This document shows, piece after piece, positions 35,081 through 42,998 of a DNA stretch of 64,000 nt (within the stretch, counting starts at the first letter, position 1; every line of letters starts with the position of its first letter). Location of the stretch: the NCBI GenBank assembly GCA_937998875.1, contig CALLBO010000021.1, positions 40,639 through 104,638 on the forward strand, given 5' to 3'. Below the pieces are notes generated by a model. It worked only from the letters and a program-made list of their open reading frames with translations, made no database searches and was not told the DNA's origin. A program made the position numbers and the translations under genes. The stretch is from an uncultured Granulosicoccaceae bacterium. GTDB taxonomy: Bacteria; Pseudomonadota; Gammaproteobacteria; Granulosicoccales; Granulosicoccaceae.

Positions 35081-36394
35081 CTATTTTTGGTTAGGACGGT
35101 TGTCGACAACGCGGCGCGCCTTGCCTAAAGAACGCTCGACATTGCCTGGTTCGGTAACATTGACTATTGAACTGACACCGATAACATTCTTAACGTGTGC
35201 TTTTAGTTCTGCAGCCGCCTTCTGACGTTTGTCACTCGCAGCACCCTCTGCAGTAGATTCGACATGGATGGTCATAACATCCAACCGGTCGTCTCGTGTC
35301 AGTTCAATTTGAAAATGTGGTGACAAGTCTGCGCACTTGAATAGCTGCTCTTCGATCTGTGTCGGGAACACGTTAACACCACGAAGGATGATCATGTCAT
35401 CTGAGCGGCCGGTGACCTTTTCCATTCGTCGCATAGTACGCGCGGTTCCCGGTAGCAGACGGGTAAGATCTCGAGTGCGATACCGTATGATTGGCATGGC
35501 TTCTTTGGTGAGAGAGGTAAAGACCAGTTCGCCTTGCTCACCATCCGGTAGTACTGCACCGGTTTCCGGATTAACAATCTCGGGGTAAAAGTGATCTTCC
35601 CAGATGTGAAGTCCGTCTTTTGTTTCTACGCATTCCATTGAGACACCCGGGCCGATAACTTCCGACAAACCGTAGATATCTACGGCGTGCATGTCAAAAG
35701 CCTGCTCGATTTCCTGCCGCATGGCATTGGTCCATGGTTCGGCGCCGAATATACCAACGGCAAGCGAGCTGTCACGTGGGTCAATACCGCGGGCATTAAA
35801 TTCATCAAGCACCGATAACATGTATGACGGCGTTACGGTTATTATCCTTGGCTTGAAATCGGTAATAAGTGTTACCTGCCGCTCGGTCATGCCGCCGGAT
35901 ACCGGAACGACAATACAGCCCATGCGCTCAGCGCCGTCATGGATGCCGAGTCCACCGGTAAACAACCCATAGCCGTAGGCATTGTGAATCATGTCACCGG
36001 CTCTGCCACCTGCCGCAGTGACAGACCGTGCAACAACTTCTGCCCAGACATCAAGGTCATTTTGTGTATAACCGACTACAGTAGGTTTGCCGGTAGTGCC
36101 GGATGAGGCATGGATGCGACGCAGTTTTTTTTGATCCACAGCGAACATCTTAAACGGATAGTTGTCACGCAGATCCTGTTTGTTCGTAAACGGAAACTTT
36201 GCAAGGTCTGCAAGACTTTTCAAGTCATCCGGATGGACCCCGTGTTGGGTAAACTGCGAATGGTAGAAAGAAGAATTATCGTATGCGTGCTTTAGTGTTC
36301 GTTGCATTCGTTCAAGTTGAACGGATGCAAGTTCATCCAGTGAGGCGGTTTCGATCGCGGACAGCTCACCCGGTTTTGGTGCAAGGTCTTGCAT
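35081..36394 (-). CDS. paaK: Phenylacetate-CoA ligase
   Basis: 437 residues, the standard PaaK length. The AMP-binding motif ASSGTTGKPTVVGYT (about 95-109) and the YGLSEVIGPGVSMEC region match, as does the C-terminal MTIHVE/SLGKARRV end. It would activate phenylacetate with ATP and CoA. It starts 2 bp after paaI and is followed by the PhyH gene. The rest of the phenylacetate pathway (paaABCDE, paaZ) is not in the window, so this may be a second or split locus. Confidence 0.92.
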   Translation of the reverse strand: MQDLAPKPGELSAIETASLDELASVQLERMQRTLKHAYDNSSFYHSQFTQHGVHPDDLKSLADLAKFPFTNKQDLRDNYPFKMFAVDQKKLRRIHASSGTTGKPTVVGYTQNDLDVWAEVVARSVTAAGGRAGDMIHNAYGYGLFTGGLGIHDGAERMGCIVVPVSGGMTERQVTLITDFKPRIITVTPSYMLSVLDEFNARGIDPRDSSLAVGIFGAEPWTNAMRQEIEQAFDMHAVDIYGLSEVIGPGVSMECVETKDGLHIWEDHFYPEIVNPETGAVLPDGEQGELVFTSLTKEAMPIIRYRTRDLTRLLPGTARTMRRMEKVTGRSDDMIILRGVNVFPTQIEEQLFKCADLSPHFQIELTRDDRLDVMTIHVESTAEGAASDKRQKAAAELKAHVKNVIGVSSIVNVTEPGNVERSLGKARRVVDNRPNQK

Positions 36395-36396
36395 AT

Positions 36397-36864
36397 TTAG
36401 TCCTGTGAGGGTTGTTGGTGTGGCAGCAGGCTGCCTGCGATGGTTCGTGAGAAACCACGGAACTCGACTATCTTTTCGTTTTTCTGGTTCACAATGGAGA
36501 TGTCGTATATGCCGTTTCTGCCCTGTCTGGAAACTTCGCGTCCTGTGGCATGTAATACATCACCTTTAAATGCTGGCGACAGGTAACTGATAGTACAGTG
36601 TTGTGCGACGCAATTTTGATTGTAAGTGTTGCAGGCAAACGCAAAGGTGGAATCTGCCAGCGTGAACATAAACCCACCATGGCAGATGTTATGTCCGTTA
36701 ACCATGTCGTCTGCTACCGTCATGCAAAGTTCTGCATACCCCGGGGCGATCTTCTCAATAGCCATACCAAGCTTTTTTGAAGCAGGGTCATTGTGCCAAA
36801 GAACCTCGGAGCACGCTTGTGCGATAGCTTGAGGATCATCGCTGTGTTGACTATCTCCCGTCAT
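36397..36864 (-). CDS. paaI: Hydroxyphenylacetyl-CoA thioesterase
   Basis: 155 residues of hot-dog fold. The active-site pattern NGHNICHGGFMFTLADSTFA (about 49-68) contains the HGG and the conserved Asp of PaaI thioesterases. PaaI removes CoA from dead-end hydroxyphenylacetyl-CoA products that would trap CoA. The start overlaps the paaG stop by 4 bp (ATGA), and the gene is 2 bp before paaK. Confidence 0.9.
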   Translation of the reverse strand: MTGDSQHSDDPQAIAQACSEVLWHNDPASKKLGMAIEKIAPGYAELCMTVADDMVNGHNICHGGFMFTLADSTFAFACNTYNQNCVAQHCTISYLSPAFKGDVLHATGREVSRQGRNGIYDISIVNQKNEKIVEFRGFSRTIAGSLLPHQQPSQD

Positions 36865-37652
36865 TTGCCGGTAAACTCCGGTGCGCGTTTTTCCAGAAAG
36901 GCAGTCACCCCTTCAGCGTAGTCTGCTGTTCTCCCGGCAGCTCTCTGCAGATCACGTTCAAGATTGAGTTGTTCGTCCAGTGACTGATTGGATGCCGCTT
37001 GAATAGCTTGCTTAATCATGCCAAGTCCGGTTGTTGGTCCGGTGGCAAATTTGTTGACCAGCGCTGTCGCTTCGGCCATTAGCATGTCATCGTCTATTGC
37101 TCGCCAGATCAGTCCCCATGAGGCGGCAGTTTCTGCGTCGAGAGGTTCGGCTGTTAATGCGAGGCCCTTGGCGCGAGCTTCACCTACCAATCGTGTTAGT
37201 GACCAGGTGCCGCCGGAATCAGGCACAAGCCCGATTTTAGAAAACGCCTGAATAAACTTTGCAGACTTTGCTGCCAGTACCACATCGCAGGCCAACGCAA
37301 TATTGGCACCGGCACCTGCGGCAACGCCGTTTACTGCACAGACTATCGGTTTCTCCAGCGCCCGCATGCGTCGCAGCACAGGGTTGTAGCAGGTCTCTAT
37401 GGTGAGTCCGAGATCGGGTGGCTGAGTCATTTTACGGGGATCTCTGTCACCAAGATCCTGCCCGGCACAAAAACCCCTGCCAGCACCAGTTAACAACACT
37501 GCGCGTACATCATCCTGCTCGGCGCGAATGATCGCCTGGAGGAAAGCCTCACTCATCCCGGCATTGAACGAGTTGAGTTTGTCCGGTCGATTAAGTGTAA
37601 TAGTGAGCACACTATTCTCAACGTCGGCTACTATGGAGTTGGCTGCGCCCAT
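36861..37652 (-). CDS. paaG: Enoyl-CoA hydratase/isomerase, PaaG-like
   Basis: 263 residues from the ATG at 37652 (MGAANS); an upstream ATG at 37718 adds 22 residues with no family match. Crotonase motifs are GRGFCAGQDLGDRDP (about 66-80) and NGVAAGAGANIALACD; PaaG-type isomerases share the CAGQDLGDRD sequence. It would isomerise ring-1,2-epoxyphenylacetyl-CoA to the oxepin. The stop overlaps the paaI start. The order paaG-paaI-paaK without the epoxidase genes is incomplete. Confidence 0.87.
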   Translation of the reverse strand: MGAANSIVADVENSVLTITLNRPDKLNSFNAGMSEAFLQAIIRAEQDDVRAVLLTGAGRGFCAGQDLGDRDPRKMTQPPDLGLTIETCYNPVLRRMRALEKPIVCAVNGVAAGAGANIALACDVVLAAKSAKFIQAFSKIGLVPDSGGTWSLTRLVGEARAKGLALTAEPLDAETAASWGLIWRAIDDDMLMAEATALVNKFATGPTTGLGMIKQAIQAASNQSLDEQLNLERDLQRAAGRTADYAEGVTAFLEKRAPEFTGK

Positions 37653-37799
37653 AAGGTACGTCCGGCTCTGAATTTTGTTTGAAGTGAAAATGCTTGCACA
37701 TGCCATCGGGTCGGTCAATGATTGAAGGTGCGCAGTGTGGCGATTGTACTGTGTTTTGTCGCAACCGGGTTCTGTTAGGTGTAATCGTGGGGAGCATCA

Positions 37800-38387
37800 A
37801 TGGCAGATTTAAATATACGCAAAGCCACTGTGGCAGATGCAGCCAAGCTCTATGAATGGGATAAGAAGCCACATGTGCAGGCTGCGGTCAGCAACAGTGG
37901 TACGACCTCGTTTGAGGCCGACTGGGAGGACGAGCTTGCAGATCGGGTGGATGGTACTGAGTTTTTTATTGCCGAGATAACCACGCAAAACCGGGCTGAA
38001 ATATCAACGCAGAACGGACCGATCGCTATTGGCGCAATGCAGGTGATAGATCCGGCCCGTGAGCAATCACACTATTGGGGTGCAGTGGCTGCGAATCAAA
38101 GAGCTCTGGATATCTGGATTGGTGAAGAACACTATCTCGGTAAAGGGTACGGGACTCAAATGATGACTTATGCTATTGACTACTGTTTTTCAACACCGCA
38201 TGTAATTTCCATACTTGTCGATCCTTTATCCAACAATACCCGCTCACATAAGTTCTATGAAAGATTCGGATTTGTGTTTGTCGAGCGACGTCAGTTTGAT
38301 GAAGAGAGTGATTGTTTCGTTTATAAGCTAACCAGAAGTACCTATGCTGCCGGGGTGAAGGGTCAGCTGAAAAGTGAATGCACATAG
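37800..38387 (+). CDS. GNAT acetyltransferase, AAC(6')-Ib-like
   Basis: 195 residues. The acetyl-CoA motif is LDIWIGEEHYLGKGYGTQMM (about 102-121), the arrangement seen in aminoglycoside 6'-N-acetyltransferases of the AAC(6')-Ib group, followed by a SILVDPLSNNTRSHKFYERFGF motif B. It probably acetylates a small amine. Resistance to aminoglycosides is only one option. The gene stands alone, divergent from paaG, and shows no integron or IS next to it. Confidence 0.75.
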   Translation: MADLNIRKATVADAAKLYEWDKKPHVQAAVSNSGTTSFEADWEDELADRVDGTEFFIAEITTQNRAEISTQNGPIAIGAMQVIDPAREQSHYWGAVAANQRALDIWIGEEHYLGKGYGTQMMTYAIDYCFSTPHVISILVDPLSNNTRSHKFYERFGFVFVERRQFDEESDCFVYKLTRSTYAAGVKGQLKSECT

Positions 38388-38404
38388 TGATGCTTCCATA
38401 TTTT

Positions 38405-38549
38405 CGTAGGGGGGATAAGCTTGCGCATCCACCATTCGGCCGCAACGACCTCTACAAAACTTACAGTGAATTAAATCTTCAGGTTGACTGGTAATTGTAT
38501 ATCTTTACGTGCTGCACATTGGTGGATGCGCAAGCTTATCCCCCCTACG
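38405..38549 (-). repeat. TIR element, copy 6 (145 bp)
   Basis: It starts CGTAGGGGGGATAAGCTTGC, has perfect arms to GCGCATCCACC, and ends in CCCCCCTACG. TATTTT precedes it, as at copy 4. The core on the minus strand has the CAACCTGAAGATTTAATTCAC pattern of the family, so it is inverted relative to copies 1-3. It lies between the convergent acetyltransferase and TauD-like genes. Confidence 0.85.
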
Positions 38550-38589
38550 GTAGCAACTTACCACTTAATAAATTCGGATGAAATCTGCG

Positions 38590-39471
38590 TTAGGCATGCA
38601 AGGCTTCACCTTCAACGGTAATTCTATGCATTAACCGTGTTTCAGTCGGGTAGTCGTTCAATGCGCAGTGCCAGGTGGCGCGGTTGTCCCAGAACGCAAC
38701 AGAGCCCGGCCGCCATTTATACCGGTGGGTGAACTCGGGGCGCGTTGCATGGCGGTACAGCATCTCGAGTAGCGGGGTGCTTTCTTCCTTGTTCCAGCCG
38801 TCAATACCGATAGTAAACTCCGGGTTTACATAAAGTGCTTTCCTGCCGCTGATCGGGTGGCTGATTACCATCGGATGAATGGTGTCCTGCGTGGCGTTAT
38901 CTGCATTGGAAAATCTCTCGCTGCCCTCAACACCGCTGCCAAAAACATGTCTGCTGGAGTGCACAGCGTTGAGCTGATTTACCGTCGCTTTCAAACCGTC
39001 GGATAAGTGATCGTATGCGAGAAACATATTCGCAAAAACAGTATCACCGCCACGCTTGGGTGTCACACGCGAGACGAGTATGGAGCCCATAGCCGGAATC
39101 TGGTCATACGAGTGATCGGTGTGCCACTTGGCACCGATGTTCAGTTGTTGAGTGGGTTCTTTTCTCACTTCTGCTATCTGCGGGTGATCTGGCACCTTAG
39201 GAAAGAATCGATTGATATTTATCTTTCCAAAACACTCTGCAAGAGCAATATGTTGTTCAGGCGAAAGATCCTGATTGCGGAAGAACAGAACGCCGTAAGC
39301 TCCCAGGGCTTGTTTCAAGGAATTCACCTGGTCGTCTCCGAGCTGGCTGGCCAGATCACAATTGGTTACGTAAGTGCCGACACCGTCTGCGGGTTCAAAT
39401 TCGATGGTGTTACCGGTGCGCTGGTGTGTCACGATGTGGCCTATCGTTTTTCTGGCACCTGATCGTATCAT
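38590..39471 (-). CDS. TauD/TfdA-family dioxygenase
   Basis: 293 residues. The HxD metal pair is His117/Asp119 in KWHTDHSYDQ, the distal histidine is His268 in TWHCALNDY, and Arg residues in RLMHRITVEG bind 2-oxoglutarate. The family oxidises taurine, alkylsulfates, 2,4-D and many carboxylates or amines. No sulfonate ABC gene is adjacent, so the substrate is unresolved. It converges on TIR copy 6. Confidence 0.9.
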   Translation of the reverse strand: MIRSGARKTIGHIVTHQRTGNTIEFEPADGVGTYVTNCDLASQLGDDQVNSLKQALGAYGVLFFRNQDLSPEQHIALAECFGKININRFFPKVPDHPQIAEVRKEPTQQLNIGAKWHTDHSYDQIPAMGSILVSRVTPKRGGDTVFANMFLAYDHLSDGLKATVNQLNAVHSSRHVFGSGVEGSERFSNADNATQDTIHPMVISHPISGRKALYVNPEFTIGIDGWNKEESTPLLEMLYRHATRPEFTHRYKWRPGSVAFWDNRATWHCALNDYPTETRLMHRITVEGEALHA

Positions 39472-39593
39472 GACGATGCAAGGCTGGCATCACGGTTGGT
39501 GTGAAGATATTTAAAGCGATTTTAGAATGTACACCTGGCAAGCAGGGTGTGGTGAGAAGAGCGCGGGTATACAGCGGGAGAGGACCTGCAGGT

Positions 39594-39616
39594 ACCCCGG
39601 CTGGATCCGCCGGGGT
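39594..39616 (-). terminator. Stem-loop after the GH99-like gene
   Basis: ACCCCGGC and GCCGGGGT form a perfect 8-bp stem with a 7-nt loop, 29 bp past the stop of the minus-strand lipoprotein gene. No T-run follows, so it is a terminator-like hairpin of moderate confidence. A second palindrome, ACCTGCAGGT, abuts it. Confidence 0.5.
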
Positions 39617-39644
39617 GTTGTTCAGAACGATGCAGTTGGTTTGC

Positions 39645-41483
39645 TTACATAGCGCCAATGAAATGCTTGAACGACTTGTAGTAACCGTTGTTGCCATACA
39701 GTGCGGCGACCTGGCGGTTGCCAGCGATGTAAGTTTTAGCATGAAACTCAGCAGAACCGCGACGACCTTCCTGAAAACCTGCATTGATAAAGTGGTTCAA
39801 CAGAGCTTCTGCACTTGAAATACCAGCATTAAACAGATCAGCGTTGTTGTTAAGGTAGTGGGTTGCATTAAAAGCAACACTTGGGCTTCTGCCTTCCTGT
39901 ATTCCAACTGACAGCCAATGGTTGCGCAGTCCAATCTTGTCTTCTTTAGCATATGCAGCTTGCAGATCTGTGTGCTTGTTCCAGTAGTAATCGGTATCAA
40001 GAATGCTGTTCTTAGTCAGAAAGTAGTCTTCAAAAGCAAAAGGCTTGTTATTTCTGTACTCAGTGATCAGGTCACGCATCAGGTAGTAGTACAGATCTCC
40101 TGATGCACCACCTGGCTCAATATCTCTGTTAAGGGTATCGTCATACAGATCTACAAATGCAACTCGACCGTTCAGTTCAAAACGTTGGGCGATCCATTCG
40201 TTCCAGCCGGTCAGGAGTACCATTGGTTGAGCATCACGGTGCTCAAAAGCAACACGAAATTGCTGTGCCATTGTGCGGCCGTAGAACTTCGGCATGCCAC
40301 CGGTGTAACCTGCATAAGATCTTGCATTCGGTGTAAAAGCCTCAGAGATGTAAGTGTACTGATAAGCTGCAGTCACTGAAATTTGCTGTCCCATATTGAC
40401 TGACTGATTACATCCGGCTTCAGACCAACCGTGTGAAGCGTAAAAATCTACCGGGTTGTCACAAGTACTTAGGAAAGACCACTCGTCGTTCGTCAGACCC
40501 AGACCCCACATTCTTTGTACTGACCAGTTGCTTTCCAGTTGTGGACGTACAACATCTGTTTCTGTACGTGGGTAGGTATTGTCGTTGGCTGCTTCCAGCA
40601 ATAATGGCTTACCATTGTACTCAAACCGGAGTTCCGGATATTCATTGTTCAGTAAGTTTGTAACATGCTGATACATAGGTTCTGCTTGCTGCAGTGCCCG
40701 GCATCTGGCGGCGTTGCTGCTAGGAGTACAGGCATTGTTACGCTCGTTTCGCGTACCGGCATTCTCTGAAGTAAATGGAACCCAAGGAACGATCTTTGGA
40801 GCATTGGGTATAGATCGCGCCGCTTCAAGCAATGGACGTAAAGACTTTAAGATAAATGTGTTTGCTTCCAGTGACTTCGTATTCGGGTGGTTGGTCATGT
40901 CCAGAACCAGATAGTTAATACCAGCATCCCGTAGCAGCTTAAGATGACGCGCAATCACACCTGGCTGGTCACCCAGGCAGTAGTAACCTTCCGATGGCTT
41001 GTCCCACCAGTGAAACGTATGTTCAGCACCCCAGGCTGACTGGCCTTTAAGTACTTCAGTAATGTTGTTTTGCTTACGAGACTCTTTAGCTTTGCAGTGC
41101 CAAAGGTAGTAGACAATGCCGACTGGCAGATCTTCGCCAGTTGCAGTGGCAAGGTTTGAGGCTGTCTGTATTGGCGCAGTCTGTACCGGGTTTGTCTCTG
41201 CAGGGGTTGGCATTGTCGGGTTGATAGTTGCAACCGGAGCATTGCCGATTTTGCATGACTGATTATTTTCCCAGCCCCAACCGTCGCCGTCAGGATCAGA
41301 AAGTGTATCCGAGCAGTACACAGCGTCACTCTGGATAACGCCTTGAGGAGCAACAGCGACAGCAGTAGAAGAAGTTGTCGTGTCTGGGTCTGAACTCCCG
41401 CCGCTGCATCCGGCTAGAACACCAAGCGTACCTGCAATTGCCAGAGTAAGTAGAGACTGGATGAATTTCGGCTGGTTTGACAT
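39645..41483 (-). CDS. GH99-like (WbsX-type) lipoprotein with a DGDGWGW module and C-terminal repeats
   Basis: 612 residues. The lipobox is LAGC at Cys26. A single variant of the cysteine-framed module follows (C57 to C77, DPDGDGWGWENNQSC; two cysteines 20 apart instead of 16). The catalytic-looking domain (about 120-490) has a VYYLWHC start, HWWDKPSEGYY, a VLDMTNHP strand and a TGWNEWIAQR with WNEW, similar to GH99/WbsX-type glycosidases. C-terminal repeats (about 490-612) each carry a Y..N.DL and EGR motif: WNKHTDL, YLNNNADL. The protein probably acts on a surface or environmental polysaccharide; activity is inferred. Confidence 0.72.
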   Translation of the reverse strand: MSNQPKFIQSLLTLAIAGTLGVLAGCSGGSSDPDTTTSSTAVAVAPQGVIQSDAVYCSDTLSDPDGDGWGWENNQSCKIGNAPVATINPTMPTPAETNPVQTAPIQTASNLATATGEDLPVGIVYYLWHCKAKESRKQNNITEVLKGQSAWGAEHTFHWWDKPSEGYYCLGDQPGVIARHLKLLRDAGINYLVLDMTNHPNTKSLEANTFILKSLRPLLEAARSIPNAPKIVPWVPFTSENAGTRNERNNACTPSSNAARCRALQQAEPMYQHVTNLLNNEYPELRFEYNGKPLLLEAANDNTYPRTETDVVRPQLESNWSVQRMWGLGLTNDEWSFLSTCDNPVDFYASHGWSEAGCNQSVNMGQQISVTAAYQYTYISEAFTPNARSYAGYTGGMPKFYGRTMAQQFRVAFEHRDAQPMVLLTGWNEWIAQRFELNGRVAFVDLYDDTLNRDIEPGGASGDLYYYLMRDLITEYRNNKPFAFEDYFLTKNSILDTDYYWNKHTDLQAAYAKEDKIGLRNHWLSVGIQEGRSPSVAFNATHYLNNNADLFNAGISSAEALLNHFINAGFQEGRRGSAEFHAKTYIAGNRQVAALYGNNGYYKSFKHFIGAM

Positions 41484-41835
41484 GCGACTGGTGCCTGCGG
41501 CTAATAACGAAGCGACAGTGTGTCAAAAATGTGACAACCAGGCTGTGAACGACGTCCGCTTTCCGGTCTATGCGTAAACTTTTAGATACAGATTGTAAGT
41601 TATTGGGTGCAATGAGCTGACAAAGTGTGTTCTAAGCCCAATTGTCCAGTGACAGAGTTGGTACTCCCTCGATCCCACTTGCGGAGGGGATGGTTAGTCA
41701 GTCCAATTGCATCGGTGAGAGGCTGCGAGTTGAGTAAGAGCGCCAGCCGACATCAGCTGGCGGCCAATAGTGTCAGCTGACCCCATGGCCTGAATGTGGC
41801 TTTGATAATCCGGTACTCCGCAGCGCGCCTTTTCA
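41484..41835. other. Intergenic region between divergent lipoprotein and PhoD-like genes
   Basis: 352 bp without a gene I can support. It carries one perfect small hairpin, CGCCAGC/GCTGGCG (41741-41762). Both flanking genes must be transcribed from here. Confidence 0.5.
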
Positions 41836-42885
41836 ATGTTCCATATCTCACTACTGCTTGCACGAGTTTGCGTTTGCCTGAAGCGCAGCGCAGTGTTGGC
41901 CGGATTGTTACCGGTGGCTGCATCCTCTGCTTTAGCTGCTGATTTCAGCACGCTGGCATTTGGTTCGTGTAACCACGGCCATCTGCCCCAGCCGATGTGG
42001 TCAGTAATTGAACAGCACCAACCTGATCTATTCTTATGGACGGGTGACGTTGTATACGCGGATACCACGGATCCGGTGAGAATGAAGGCGAAGTATGATC
42101 AGCAACTTGCGCGGACTGAGTATCAAAGATTCAAATCAGTCACCGACATAGACGGTGTATGGGATGATCACGATTTTGGTATTAACAATGGCGGCGCCAG
42201 TAATCCGGCCAAAGTGGAGGCGCAACAGCTCTTTCTGAACTTTATGGATGAGCCTGTCGACTCTCCGAGACGCGCGCAGAGAGGAATCTATAAGGCTTTT
42301 ACCAAAGGTGCAGCTGATCGATCGGTAAAGTTCTTTTTACTGGATACCCGTTATCACCGTGACAGCCCCGGCACCGGTCGCGCCGATATGCTGGGGAAAG
42401 TGCAGTGGCGATGGCTTGAGGAAGAAATCAAACAGAGTACTGCAACGGTTAACATTATTGTATCCGGTGTTTCGGTTATGTCGCCGCAGTTTCCATTTGC
42501 CGAAGAGTGGAATGACTTTAAGTGGTCGAAAAAGCGACTGTTCAAGTTGATTGATAAGTACGATTTACCTGGTGTGCTGTTTCTGACTGGTGACAGGCAT
42601 TTCTCATCGCACTATGAAGCAGATGTTAAAGGGCAGGTGTATCACGAATTTATGAGCAGTGGACTGACGCACTATATGAATCGAGTGTGGGTATCCAGAA
42701 TATTCCGCTTTGTTTATGGTGATACCAATAGTTACTTTAACAGGAACTTCAGCAAACTCACTTTTGACTGGAATGCAGATCCGCTGCGTTTACGGTTTGA
42801 AGTGTTTGATGTAGAGAACAAGCAGCAGGTCGACAAATCACTCAAACTCGTTGGCAAACGGTGGGCCGATACCGGCCTTGAATAA
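41836..42885 (+). CDS. PhoD-like metallophosphatase, exported
   Basis: 349 residues with a possible signal peptide (hydrophobic run about 19-33, SSALAADF). Metal-binding motifs of the PhoD/alkaline phosphatase D family are visible: LAFGSCNHG, FLWTGDVVYADT (GDxxYAD), VWDDHDFGINNGG and LTGDRHFSSHY. It would hydrolyse phosphate esters in the periplasm with calcium or iron. It stands alone. Confidence 0.86.
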   Translation: MFHISLLLARVCVCLKRSAVLAGLLPVAASSALAADFSTLAFGSCNHGHLPQPMWSVIEQHQPDLFLWTGDVVYADTTDPVRMKAKYDQQLARTEYQRFKSVTDIDGVWDDHDFGINNGGASNPAKVEAQQLFLNFMDEPVDSPRRAQRGIYKAFTKGAADRSVKFFLLDTRYHRDSPGTGRADMLGKVQWRWLEEEIKQSTATVNIIVSGVSVMSPQFPFAEEWNDFKWSKKRLFKLIDKYDLPGVLFLTGDRHFSSHYEADVKGQVYHEFMSSGLTHYMNRVWVSRIFRFVYGDTNSYFNRNFSKLTFDWNADPLRLRFEVFDVENKQQVDKSLKLVGKRWADTGLE

Positions 42886-42998
42886 GGCAATCATTCCCCG
42901 GGTCATTCCCATGGTTGAATTGCAAAACACCTAAGCCCAGGACTCACACCGGTGGTAGACTGCCTCGGTCTGAAGAGTAACAGGTTGAGGAACCATGC

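Noticed and set aside
41694..42068. A 124-codon minus-strand frame over the PhoD-like gene start
   Set aside because: It overlaps the signal-peptide region of a well-supported gene and has no family features.
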